Positions 1 to 10,100 of a stretch of 64,000 bases of DNA are shown here, piece after piece (the stretch's first letter is position 1; every line of letters begins with the position of its first letter). The position numbers were made by a program, and so were the translations under genes. Source of the stretch: Neoarius graeffei (Eukaryota > Chordata > Actinopteri > Siluriformes > Ariidae); contig NC_083571.1 in assembly GCF_027579695.1 (NCBI RefSeq), positions 43,771,943 to 43,835,942 on the forward strand, read 5' to 3'. Under the pieces are notes generated by a model. The model worked only from the letters and a program-made list of their open reading frames with translations, was not told the origin of the DNA and did no database searches.

Positions 1-1086
1 TTACATGACCAAGCAAAATTTAATGTTGATTAAATTTAACCTGAACCTAATACATACTTAGAATGAGTGTCAGGACAACTTTTTGAAAGTGCAGCGTTCA
101 TCAATGAAGGCAGGCTTGTACACAGATAGACCCAAGGGGTGCTTTCATTTGTTTTGCCCTCAGACTGTAGCAAAAGCGCTTTCTTGCCCAGCATATAGAC
201 CCCTTCGCATGTTTGTAAACAAACCGACCGTTGCCAGGATGCGCGCGCAGCCTGGACTCAGAAACAATGGCGCTGCCCATAGACCTATGGAATCAATTTT
301 GTGCCAAAATGTTCATACAATACTTTTGAAATATCAAACAAAAACGACAAATCAAAATACAAAAAAAAGAACAAAAAGTCCATTTTTTTAGACTGGCAAA
401 CAAATTATTCATGTAATCGTGCAAAATATCAGTCTATTACTCTTCAGAAACCTTTTATTTTTGTTCCGCGTCTTTCTCAGATTTGTTTGACGGAATTTAT
501 TTTGGTTGCGCTCCCTGACTTTTTGCTTACAGTTTTGGCACAAACTTCACATGTGGGCGGGCTGTCCAGGAATGCATTCCCATTGGCTAACTTGTGTTTG
601 ACTGACAGCTACGCTCAGCCATTCCCTACTCGGATTCTGGTGGACTGTTTGACGAGTGACCGATCCATTGACGGTAAACAAGGATCGAGTGGACTTCAGT
701 GGCGACTATGATATTGAATTTACACTTTGTTGAATTAATTCAGTATCATAGTCGCCACTGAAGTCCACTCGATCCTTGTTTACCGTCAATGGATCGGTCA
801 CTTGTCAAACAGTTTTTTTGGATCCTGCTGGAATTCTGTACATTTTAACCCTATCACTGCTACGATTCTGACACCCGACAACACAACAACTAGGCATCGC
901 TGAGTCTTTTTTGAGTACAGGCTGCGCGCGCAATTTCCTCTTACGTATGAATGACATTTACTGCGAAGGGGTCTATATCTGAGTCTCTTATGAAGATGAC
1001 AGCCTGGAGTGTTGTCCTGCAACCAGTGTCATTGGCCAAGATCTGCTTCAGCAAGGCACAGTTAACTCTGTTCTGGGAATATCACA
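1..1086. repeat. Unclassified inverted-repeat (fold-back) DNA
   Basis: No credible gene is seen. The stretch is roughly symmetric about 714-743. The inner arms form a long hairpin (644-713 with 744-813). Further out, shorter matched blocks recur in inverted orientation: a block reading ATATAGACCCCTTCGCA near 194-211 returns reversed near 965-985, and a block containing GCGCGCGCAGCCTG near 240-255 returns reversed near 917-931. This resembles a non-autonomous fold-back transposon. I could not find its outer ends or a target-site duplication, and the short open frames inside are not convincing proteins. Confidence 0.5.
644..813. repeat. Near-perfect 70-nt hairpin with 30-nt loop
   Basis: Positions 644-713 are the reverse complement of 744-813 with a single mismatch (a G/T pairing in RNA). 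The loop is 714-743. A run of T follows the right arm at 813-819. Arms this exact mean a young palindrome or one kept alike by conversion. It could be the centre of a fold-back transposon or the source of a long double-stranded RNA. Confidence 0.85.
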
Positions 1087-1135
1087 TTAAAGGAGATGCG
1101 CAGAACCTTTGTTTTTAAAGAAATTTCTGAGTGGA

Positions 1136-1300
1136 GGGGGCGTCATGGCTCAGGTGGCTAAGGTGCCATACCATAAATCCGGGGACCCGGGTTTGATCCC
1201 GACCCGTCTCTCTCTCCCGCTCATTTCCTGTCCTGTCTCTACACTGTCCTATCCAATAAAGGTGAAAAAAGCCCAAAAAATAAATAAATTTAAAAAAAAT
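1136..1300 (+). repeat. tRNA-derived SINE
   Basis: The head has tRNA-like promoter boxes (TGGCTCAGGTGG near 1147 and a GGGTTTGATCCCG B-box near 1186). A CT-rich body and an AATAAA-like, A-rich tail follow. It is flanked by imperfect duplications of TGAGTGGA (about 1128-1135 and 1302-1309), which supports retroposition into the surrounding Kolobok-like element. Confidence 0.7.
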
Positions 1301-1381
1301 TTGAGTGGATAGTATCTCCATCCTTGACTCTTATATGCTACATAAATGGGAATGAAAAAAATATATACATATTACACAATA

Positions 1382-2867
1382 CACACTAGTGCATCTCAAA
1401 AAATTAGAATATTGTGAAAAAGTTCAATATTTTCCATCAGTTATTTAAGAAAGTGAATGTTATATATTATAGACTCATTACACAAACTAAAATGTTTCAA
1501 AGCATTTTTCTATTTTAATTTTAATCAGTATGGCATACAGTACAAAAACAAAAAAAACATCTCAAAATATTAGAATATTTCATTTCGAGTTTGAGTAAAA
1601 CAGTATGAACACAGTGCATCTCTCGGTCTAGTTCAGTACACACAACCACAATCATGGGGAAGACTGCTGACTTGACTGTTGTCCAGAAGATGATCACTGA
1701 TGCCCTCCACAAGGAGGGTAAGTCACAAAAGGTCACTGCTGAAAAGGGTGGCTGGAAAAGGTGCACAAGCAACAGGGATGGCCGCAGTCTTGAGAGGATT
1801 GTCAAGAAAAGTTGATTCAAGAACTTGGGAGAGCTTCACAAGGGGTGGACTGAGGCTGGTGTCGGTGTATCAAGACCCATCATGAACAGACATCTTCAAG
1901 AAAGGGGATACAACTTTTGCATTCCTAATATCAAGCTACTCCTGAGCCAGAGACAATGTCAGAAGTGTCTTATCTGGGCTAAGGAGAGAAAGAAATGGAC
2001 TGTTGCTCAGTGGTCCAAAGTCCTCTTTTCAGATGAAAGTACATTTTGCATTTAATTTGGAAATCACAGTTCTAGAGTCTGGAGGAAGAGTGGAGAGGCA
2101 CAGAATCCAAGGTGTTTGAAGCCCAGTGTGAAGTTTCCACAGTCTGTGATGATTTGGGGTGCCATGTCATCTGCTGGTGTTGGTCCACTGTATTTTATCA
2201 AGTCCAAAGTCAACACAGCCATCTACCAGGAGATTTTAGAGCACTTCATGCTTCCATCTGCTGACGAGCTTTTTGGAGATGCTGATTTCCTTTTCCAGCA
2301 GGACTTAGCACCTACCCACAGTGCCAAAACTACTACCAAATGGTTTGCTGACCATGATATTACTGTGTGTGTTTGACCAGCCAACTTGCCTGACCTGAAC
2401 CCCATAGAGAATCTATGGGGTATTGTCAAGAGGAAGATGAGAAACACCTGACCCAAAAATACAGATATGCTGAAGGCCACTATCAAAGCAACCTGGGCTT
2501 CAATAACACCTCAGCAGTGCCACAGACTGATCAGCCCCATGCCACACCGCATTGATACAGTAATTCATGGTAAAGGAGTCCCAACCAAGTATCGAGTGTA
2601 TAAATTAATATACTTTTCAGAAGTTGGACATTCTGTATTGTAAATCCTTTTTTTATTGATCTTAGGGAATATTGTAATAATTTAAGATACTGGATTTCTG
2701 ATTTTCATGAGCTATAAGCCATAATCATCAAAATTAAAACAAAAAAGGCTTTAAACATTTCACTTTACATGTAATGAATATAGAATATATGAAAGTTTAC
2801 CTTTTTGAATTAAATTATGAAAAAAAAGGAACTGTTTCATGGTATTCTAATTTTTTGAGATGCACTA

Positions 2868-2873
<6 letters not shown>
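1382..2873 (+). mobile_element. Tc1-like transposon, inactive
   Basis: Inverted termini begin CACACTAGTGCATCTC at 1382 and are matched in reverse at about 2848-2873. A TA dinucleotide sits before the left end (1380-1381). The right flank has become a TG/TA microsatellite, so the right target duplication is blurred. The interior is a broken Tc1 transposase. It is nested in the Kolobok-like element 1087-4256. Confidence 0.85.
1654..2620 (+). pseudogene. Tc1-family transposase pseudogene
   Basis: The conceptual frame starts at ATG 1654 (MGKTADLTVVQKM). It is broken by at least four stops and a frame change near 1740-1830. Remaining catalytic landmarks are the first-Asp block SDEST near 2030-2041, the second-Asp region FQQDLAPTHS near 2298-2325, and PDLNPIENLW near 2390-2420. 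These give the spacing of a DD(34)E Tc1 transposase, which would cut and paste the element at TA sites. In-frame stops at 2053-2055, 2374-2376 and about 2449 abolish function. Confidence 0.85.
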
Positions 2874-2876
<3 letters not shown>

Positions 2877-2926
<50 letters not shown>

Positions 2927-2929
2927 TTT
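2877..2929. repeat. (TA)n then poly(T) low-complexity tract
   Basis: About 16 TA units (2877-2909) are followed by about 20 T (2910-2929), directly after the Tc1 right terminus. It probably grew from the TA target site. Confidence 0.95.
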
Positions 2930-3575
2930 GAGAGTTAAAATCGACCGCAAAGTTGGCATTGGAGCTGCCCCGCTGAGCCAGCCAGCCCTGAGTGCGTGAC
3001 ATCATTGCGGGAACCGGTTTTAAGGCCGAGGCCTCTGACAGCTATAGACCAAAGTCATATAAATAAATAATTTATGGTGAAAGTAAGAAATACCGTTACC
3101 GACTTGCTCAATTAAGACTGATTTGACTTCATTGATTGCAGGTTGACTCTCATTAAAACAGGATAGGTGTTATAACTTATGCAACATACATGTACATGCA
3201 TTTTCACTGATGAAAATGTAAAAGGCTAATTAAATAATCAGATGAACTGAGACAATCACATTCTGAAGCAAATTAAATAATCTTATACCGGTAACTTAAA
3301 CACACAATACATGTATTAATCTAAATGCAGGTAAACGAGTGTTATTTTGTTGTTTTGTATGCAAATGAGAGTCTCGTCTTACTCGTCTGCGTTCTCGCTT
3401 TTTGAAGGCCGACTGTTTTGAAACAATCTTTCAGTTGTTCGTTCATTCGCTTCTTCCACGCAAGGGCGAGATATTGCTGCTGAGGCAAGCACATCCAGCG
3501 GAGAAATCAGACGGCTGGTCCACTCATTCTCTCCATACTGAGTACTCCGCCATTACTGCTCGGCTCAGGCAATTA

Positions 3576-3672
3576 CTAAAACCCGGGACGGGACGTCACC
3601 GGTTTTAGCAACAACCGCGGAGAGGTCACTGCCCGAGTGATATGTCCCGTGCCGTTCCATCCCGGGTTTTAG
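3576..3672. repeat. 97-bp palindrome-ended insertion
   Basis: The stretch starts CTAAAACCCGGGACGG (3576-3591) and ends with the reverse complement (3657-3672, one difference). Its size and structure fit a very small MITE or a solo inverted-repeat relic inside the Kolobok-like element. Confidence 0.6.
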
Positions 3673-3719
3673 AAACAACCCTCGTCTCACACTCCAGAAG
3701 AACTGGTGCAACTGAACTT

Positions 3720-3993
3720 ACTTTCCCTTTCTTGTAGTTTTCTTTAATTGTTGGTACTCCACCCTCTTTCAATATGGGCTTATAGCCAACACTCCTCAAC
3801 AGATCAGAGGTCTCGTACGAGTCCTCAGTAAAATGTGCAGAGGAGAGACCACTTCATAGGCGCCCAACATGCCCATGAACTTCTCGCAAAACACATCCAA
3901 ATCTTTGCAGTTTGAACATTCTTGGGCCATGAATGCAACGTAAATCCACCTTGTCATGTTGCTGCACCCACCAGCAACACATCTACATGACAT
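3720..3993 (-). pseudogene. THAP-domain exon of Kolobok-like element, frameshifted
   Basis: Read from 3993 downward, the frame begins MSCRCVAGGCSN, the N-terminal CxxxC part of a C2CH THAP finger. A second frame then continues with AHFTEDSYETSDLL and GGVPTIKENYKKGK, the usual THAP C-terminal half (His, FTED, then a Val-Pro motif). The two halves are out of frame, so at least one indel lies between about 3830 and 3930. A plausible splice donor (GTAAGT) follows the last motif near 3718. THAP domains bind transposon ends. This copy cannot make an intact domain. Confidence 0.6.
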
Positions 3994-4631
3994 GGTGATA
4001 AATTAACTCAAAACGAAAGCACGAAGTTGCAGTCAACTCTGTGGTTTAGTGCAGCAAAAATGGCGAGGAGACCGATAGCCTTCCTGCAGTGACGTCAAGG
4101 CCATTCACTCAGACCGCTACCTATATGAAATCACTTTAAATCGTAAAAATTATTATATTAGATTTGTTAACGCTTAAAACTATTCCTATATGATTCTTGA
4201 GGTCTCAAGGCATTTATAAACGAAAGTGAGGCCATGGTTCTGCATATCTCCTTTAAGCCTCTTCCCTGCTTAGGGATTTTTCACCTCAGTTAAGTTCAAC
4301 TTGTCAAATATACACAACACTGAAGCGCTGTGGAGATGGTACAAAGTCTGCCTGGTGATTTTGTTAAAAGGTTACTGTTTGAATAAGTTTGTAAGGTAAA
4401 AACATGTTTAAAAGTGCATCAGTTCAACCACTGGGAAATTAGAAGCCAATAAGGAAACTGCTTTAATAGTCAAATATATACACCTCACTGAAAGGCATGA
4501 AACACTGACAAATAGGCTATACTTTCTCTCACTGGATCAGTGTGACAAATTTAAACAGTTAAATATTTGATATTACTGTCATGTTCAAAAGCATGCTACT
4601 ACAATCTAAACATCTTTCATTATTATTCCTT

Positions 4632-4634
<3 letters not shown>

Positions 4635-4673
<39 letters not shown>
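4635..4673. repeat. (AC)n microsatellite
   Basis: About 19 uninterrupted AC units. Confidence 0.98.
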
Positions 4674-4679
<6 letters not shown>

Positions 4680-4800
4680 AACTAATAGTGTGCGTGCCCT
4701 TGTGTATATTTTTAAAAATAGCTGCAATTTTTAAAAATGTAATTTAGTTGTGCATTAAAGCAAATTCCCATGAATACTTCCAGCATTTTTAATAAATTGT

Positions 4801-4806
4801 TTTATT
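4801..4806 (-). terminator. Candidate PHF3 polyadenylation signal
   Basis: Canonical AATAAA on the minus strand, 391 bases downstream of the PHF3 stop codon. Other A/T-rich stretches nearby could serve instead. Confidence 0.45.
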
Positions 4807-5196
4807 TTTTTAATCAACAATAAAAAGATTTTATGATGTCCATAGACCCACTGTGCAGAGAGCATGTTCTCTCTACTATTTGATAAACCAAAATGTACAG
4901 ACACATTGTCATTCAATGCAAATAGAAAATGTTGAGGATATTTTAAAAATGCAGAGGAAATACTTTTTTTTTTTAATAATATGAAAACCTGGTTCTGAAT
5001 GAGACTTCTGGTTCCGGTGTTAATTAAAACTTTAAAACGACAAAATTTACTCCAAACCATGAACAACTAAAAACGTAAAAATTACACTCATAAAAAGCGG
5101 CTTTTAAATGTTATAAATAACTTCTTACTATGCAGTAAAATACAAAAAGAACATGTCTGGTCAATGATATTGAATGGGTATATTAGTTGAACAAGA

Positions 5197-7106
5197 TCAT
5201 GAATGCCTCTCTCTTGAGTCTCTCCGGTGTTTTTCATGATCAGAGTCCCGTCTGTGTTTGTCCCTTTCCCTGTCCCTGTGGTGACTGCTGTGATGTCTAT
5301 CTTTCTTCTTCTCCCCGTGCCTGTCCTCTCGCGAGTGTTTGCTCTTACGTCTGTGCCTGCTCCGGCTTCGACTCCTGCTGCGACTCCTGCTCTTGCTGCG
5401 GCTTTGGCTGCGGCTCCTGGCCTTGTGCCTCTCTCGCTCATAGTGTTGGCTCTTGTGCCTGTACCTCCCATAGTGGTCTCGGTCATCCTTTTTGAAAGGG
5501 TCGGCCAAAGGCCTGGGTTTCCTGTCCCACAGCTCAGAGCCCTGATCACGCTTGCTCAATGGTGGAAGATTCAGCATGGAGGAATCAGGAAATCTAGGGG
5601 TTGTATATGACTGTGGAGGCCCAGCGACTGCCTCTGGAACTACCTGTGGAAAACAAGCCAGAGGAGGCACTGCCTGAACCCAAGGTGGGGCATGCATTTG
5701 ATTTTGAGGGTCATTCTGGGGGAACATCATTGGAGGAGGCAGAGGTGGAGGGTAGCTAAATGGTGGAGGGGCCTGCTGATGAAGGGGTATAAATGGTGCA
5801 GGGTTAGATTGAGGTGGGTAGGTAGGCACTGGTCCAGGGTGGTACACATGGTCAACTGGTGCAGTGCGATAAGGAGGAAATGTAGCTAGTGGAGGCCCAT
5901 GACTTGCAGTGGTAAAAGGAGAGGGGCTTAGAAGACGTTGTCTTGATGGTTTCATGCCTTCATTTTTTCCAGACAAGGAAATAGTGGTTATGGTCTGGAT
6001 GTCTTCAACGGCTTTAAACTCTGAGGGTGGCTGTACAGACACTGTTGCTGAGGATTGTTGTGAAGGTGCAGACTGGGTAACTGATGACTGGTCAACTGAT
6101 GACTGGTCTGAAGGTGTAAATTGGGTGACTTCTGGTTGTGGAATGTCTTTATTCAAAGACAACTGCTTTGCGTCAACAGATTCTGACTCATCAGTCTTTT
6201 TCAGAATGCCACTTGTAGATAGTTTTACAGCCTTAGTTGGAATTTCCGCAGTTTTGTGCTCGGAAACATCTTCGGTGGCATCATTAGTGCTATCTGTCGA
6301 TGCAGTTGAAGCGAATACAGGAGACAAGTTGATGTTTTGACTGGGCTGTGTGCTTGGTGGTGGTGTATCTCTTTTTGCTTCAGTGTTGTGGGGTTCAGTA
6401 CTAGGCTGAATTGTAGAAAGGCCAGACAGGAAAGTTTCTGTTGATACATCTCCTGGTTTATCCTTTAGAGATAATACAACTCCACTCTGTGGTCCATCTT
6501 CTTTTTCTTTCCCTTGTGAACTTGTGATCTCTGCATTTGAGCTGGCTGGCTCTTGTTTCATCTCGCCAGATTTCAGATCTTGTTTCATCTCGCCAGATTT
6601 CAGATCTTGTTTCATCTCGCCAGATTTCAGATCTTTTTTTTTTATGACGAAACGGTCCAGTCTGGGGGTGGTGGGTGTTTTAGGAGTGACACGTCCTGAG
6701 GCGTCACCATCAGAGCTGGAAGTCTGACTGACTGCACCACTAGTTGTGTTCTTTACTTCATCATCCGATAGCATAGCCTTCTCAGATATAGGCTGCGTTA
6801 GCACACCTGGGAGGAAACGTAATGAGACATTTTCCTCATCCTCGATATCTAGCTGAGATTCAGTCACTAAAGATTTGCCAAGATTTGCACTGTCCTTTTT
6901 CTGTACATGTCCAAGACCGCTTATGAAGTCTTTTTCTTCATCTTGGGCCACCACAGCTTTCTGGATAGGGTCTACCTGAGGTTTGTTCTCTGCCAAGAAA
7001 CTTGGAGGTTCACTAGCCTCACTTGGTAGGAGGACCCCAAAGTCCCTTTTGGGCCGCTGACGAATGATTAATCCCAGGAGAAGGTTTGGTCGGTTTGTCT
7101 CCAACC
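5197..7106 (-). other. phf3: PHF3 last exon: disordered C-terminus with coding tandem repeat and RS/RD tail
   Basis: This 1910-base exon starts with the conserved LNRPNLLLGLIIRQ-type block (here NRPNLLLGLIIRQ). It then encodes a long Ser/Thr/Pro-rich region, three exact copies of a nine-residue unit (6632-6552), a proline-rich block with PPPFSYPPPLPPPMM near 5720-5760, and a tail of RS dipeptides followed by His/Asp/Arg-rich repeats ending in RERHS. RS/RD tails are common in RNA-processing proteins. The stop TGA is at 5199-5197. Confidence 0.88.
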
Positions 7107-10100
7107 CTGTTACAAATTATTAGACAATACACTTAGTTTAGAATGACGAGTGAGTACAGGTCAATACTAGCTTTGATTTGGGTGAAGAATGTCACCAACG
7201 AATAACCAAGCATTCTGAAATACAATTTTAATGATTTGTATTAACAGAGTTCACTCCTGGGTTTTGATTGATACCAAATTATTGCGTTTCTGATGACTCC
7301 ACTTTCAATACTTGCTATGAAAGAAGGTAAAAATTACTCAGTAGTCAGGAGAGTTTGAGAGTCATCAGTGCAAAGTAAATCAAGTCTTACCCGGGCCATC
7401 AAATGGAACAATCTGATGTGGGATTTTTTCAGTGGCGCCAAGAGGGATGAGATACATGTCTTTAACTTGTTTGCGATTGTTAGCAACAACACCGTATCGT
7501 CTGCGACTACTGAAATAGGCATACAGCAAGGTGTAGGAGATCTCATCTTCCTCTGTGTCTGGGGTGAAGCGAATTACACATATTTCCTGAGGGAGTAGAA
7601 ACAGCAGCAGACAATAAAATGTGGCATTCATATATTCATATTACCCAACATACAGCAAGCACATTATTCTCACCTTTGTACCAGAAGCACGAATTTTCTC
7701 CACATAGTCCCAGACTGTTTGTGGAGAGATCCTTCCACCAACCTGAATTGTGTCTGGCAGATCCTGTAACATGAATGTGAGGGAAATTAAAGCTAGTCTT
7801 CAATTCAAATGTCAAAATGAGCAGTTTTGCATCTGATGATACTTACCTCAGTTAGGTGGTCCAAAATTCCAGAGACAGGGTAAACTTTTGTAAGGTACCG
7901 TGCTACAGATGGCATGTCTATATATCCGTTCCATAATGTTTCTAAACCAGCGAGGAATGCAACTGTATCTTCTTTGCTACTCGCGCTTTCCAACCTATAA
8001 GGAAACAGTGCATTAATTGCATCATGACAATTCCTGGAAGCCATGACAACATAAAACTTTCAGTGTTCTGTGCCAGGCAATAACCTACTCAAGGTCATGT
8101 CTATGTACAGTACATACCAAATAGTTTACTTACTGACTACTTTTGATGGGTTTATGCATATACTACTAGTATATGCATGCATTTTTTTCCTAACAAATTA
8201 TTTAACTGACAAGTCACTCACAGAAAATTATTCATCATTTAATTGTCAACCAGTACCCCACAGTGTACATCATTGGTACCAATGATGAGGATCAGTAAAT
8301 TTACAGTGGAGTAAAACAACCAGTTGCTAGTGCACCTAGCAGAAGCTGTAGTCTCTGGTAGTCTACGTTTTAAGAATTCATACAAAACACAAACTTATCA
8401 GGCTGCATTCTAAACACCACCATTACTATTGTGATGCAGTCCACTGAAAGAACCTCCGATTTAAATATTCAAGTTCAAATACTGAAAATTCACAAGCTGA
8501 AGCTGTTTAACGAGAGCACTCATGACTTTTACCTTGACTCATAAGCAGGGAAGCGAAGAAGGCCTTCTTCCATCGCTCTCAAAGATAAGTCATCCACCAG
8601 GGCCGATGGAGCAATAGGTGGAGATGTGGGCGTGGTTTCATGGCTCTCTCCTTCTGTAACTGTGGACTGCCTTCTAATGACTGTTGTGGCCACTTTAACA
8701 ACCTTAGTGGTTGCCTCCTCCACTGGTGGAGCCATTCGGCCTTGAAAGGAGGAGAGATGGAAGCACTGAAATTAAATTTTTTATTAAAAAAATAAATAAA
8801 TCAATGACGGTCAGGATTTTTAAGGTTTAAACATGTTACCTGTGCAGATCTTGCAGTGAAGATCAAAAAGATGGGACTTGTGCAAGCTTGTTGTATCATT
8901 AGATTTCTTGGGGCTTTCTGCCTTTGATTCTGGAGTTTTTTCCTCAGACACCTCAACAGCTTTAGGGACAGGATCAGGCTGAAGGGAGAAGGGAAACGTC
9001 TTACTAGAACTTGGACATAAGGCTTGACTATTAGACACCGAACACGTTCGTATAATCTTACCAAGGCCTCAGGGGCTTTTGCAGGTTCTTGGTTCTCAAT
9101 TTCAATCTCCCCTTTGTGTGTGATTTTGGTGACTGGTCGTCTCTCTACTTCTCGCTGTTCTTTCTCAATCATTTCAATTGTCTGCAAAAAAGATCGACTG
9201 TAACTGCCTTTTACTATCAAAAATGCTTACGTATATTGAGACTTTTCAAACACTGGACAGATGTTTAGTCCAAAACATCTGAATGTGTGTGTTACTTACA
9301 TGTCGATTCTCTCGTTGTCGCCAAGCAGCCAGTTCCTTTGAAGCTAGTTCTTCTGCACTCATACGAACTAAATCTCTAGGAGGAATCTCCCCCTTGAGAA
9401 CACGCTTAAATAATACCTGGAAGATGTTGTGCATTTAGGTTTACTTATCGTCAACTTCTGGGCACAAAATTACTGAAACATATTTAAGACTTTGTGCAAG
9501 ACTGGAAATCTGCTAGACAGAATTATAACTATTACTGTTGCAACATAGGATCCAGTATGAAAATGGAAAAAAACTCTTACATTATTCTTTGTGTCTCGGA
9601 GGTTGAACATCAAGCTTCGGTATCGGTTCTTGTACTTGCTGTCGACACCTTGGAAAAGTGCAAAAAGCTCTTTTTCTGTACCTTTAGCCAGTTCTGCTGG
9701 CTTCTCTTTTGCGATCTTCAAGTCTGATTCCTTCAGCCTTTGAGCAAGTGGTTAATGAAAAATTGTTTCTATTAATAATTGATTAAATAAGAGTATGTGT
9801 CACAAACTGTAGTGTCACACAGCGATGTTTTAATACACTACCGCATGGTCATTCTTCAAAAGATCATCTGAATCAAATCCTGATCTCACTATTAGTCTAA
9901 ATACCAGTACAAGGTGACAGGAAAAGGTTAGTACGTGAATACATTCCATACCTTTTCAGAAGAATCTCCTCTAGTGAGTCTCGGACACTCCTCCTGATTT
10001 GTCCAGTGGATGGTTTCTTTAAGCTTGGAAGAGAAATTTTCGCTTTCTTCACCTCATGCTTCACAGATGACCCTGAGAAAACCAAATGAGTATTTAATGA

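Larger units (their letters stand above)
1087..4256 (-). mobile_element. Kolobok-like DNA transposon (TTAA target, THAP exon), decayed
   Basis: TTAA occurs at 1087-1090 and 4253-4256. Just inside lie inverted termini AGGAGATGCGCAGAACC (left) and its near reverse complement (right, two differences). A THAP-type zinc-finger exon lies on the minus strand near the right end (3993-3720). TTAA target sites together with a THAP transposase are typical of the Kolobok superfamily; some other families share one trait but not usually both. A SINE (1136-1300) and a Tc1 element (1382-2873) are inserted inside, so the original element was about 1.5 kb. No DDE core is recognisable, so it is non-autonomous. 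Confidence 0.6.
4257..5196 (-). other. PHF3 3' flank and probable 3' UTR
   Basis: No open frame of note. On the minus strand an AATAAA poly(A) signal lies at 4806-4801, about 390 bases past the PHF3 stop, followed by T- and A-rich sequence. If it is used, the 3' UTR is about 400-420 bases. The rest (4257-4790) is ordinary A/T-rich flank with one microsatellite. Confidence 0.5.

Noticed and set aside
5227..5610. 127-residue plus-strand open frame
   Set aside because: It is the antisense of the RS/RD-rich and proline-rich PHF3 tail. Its composition is a shadow of that repeat, and the minus strand has the conserved domains and splice sites.
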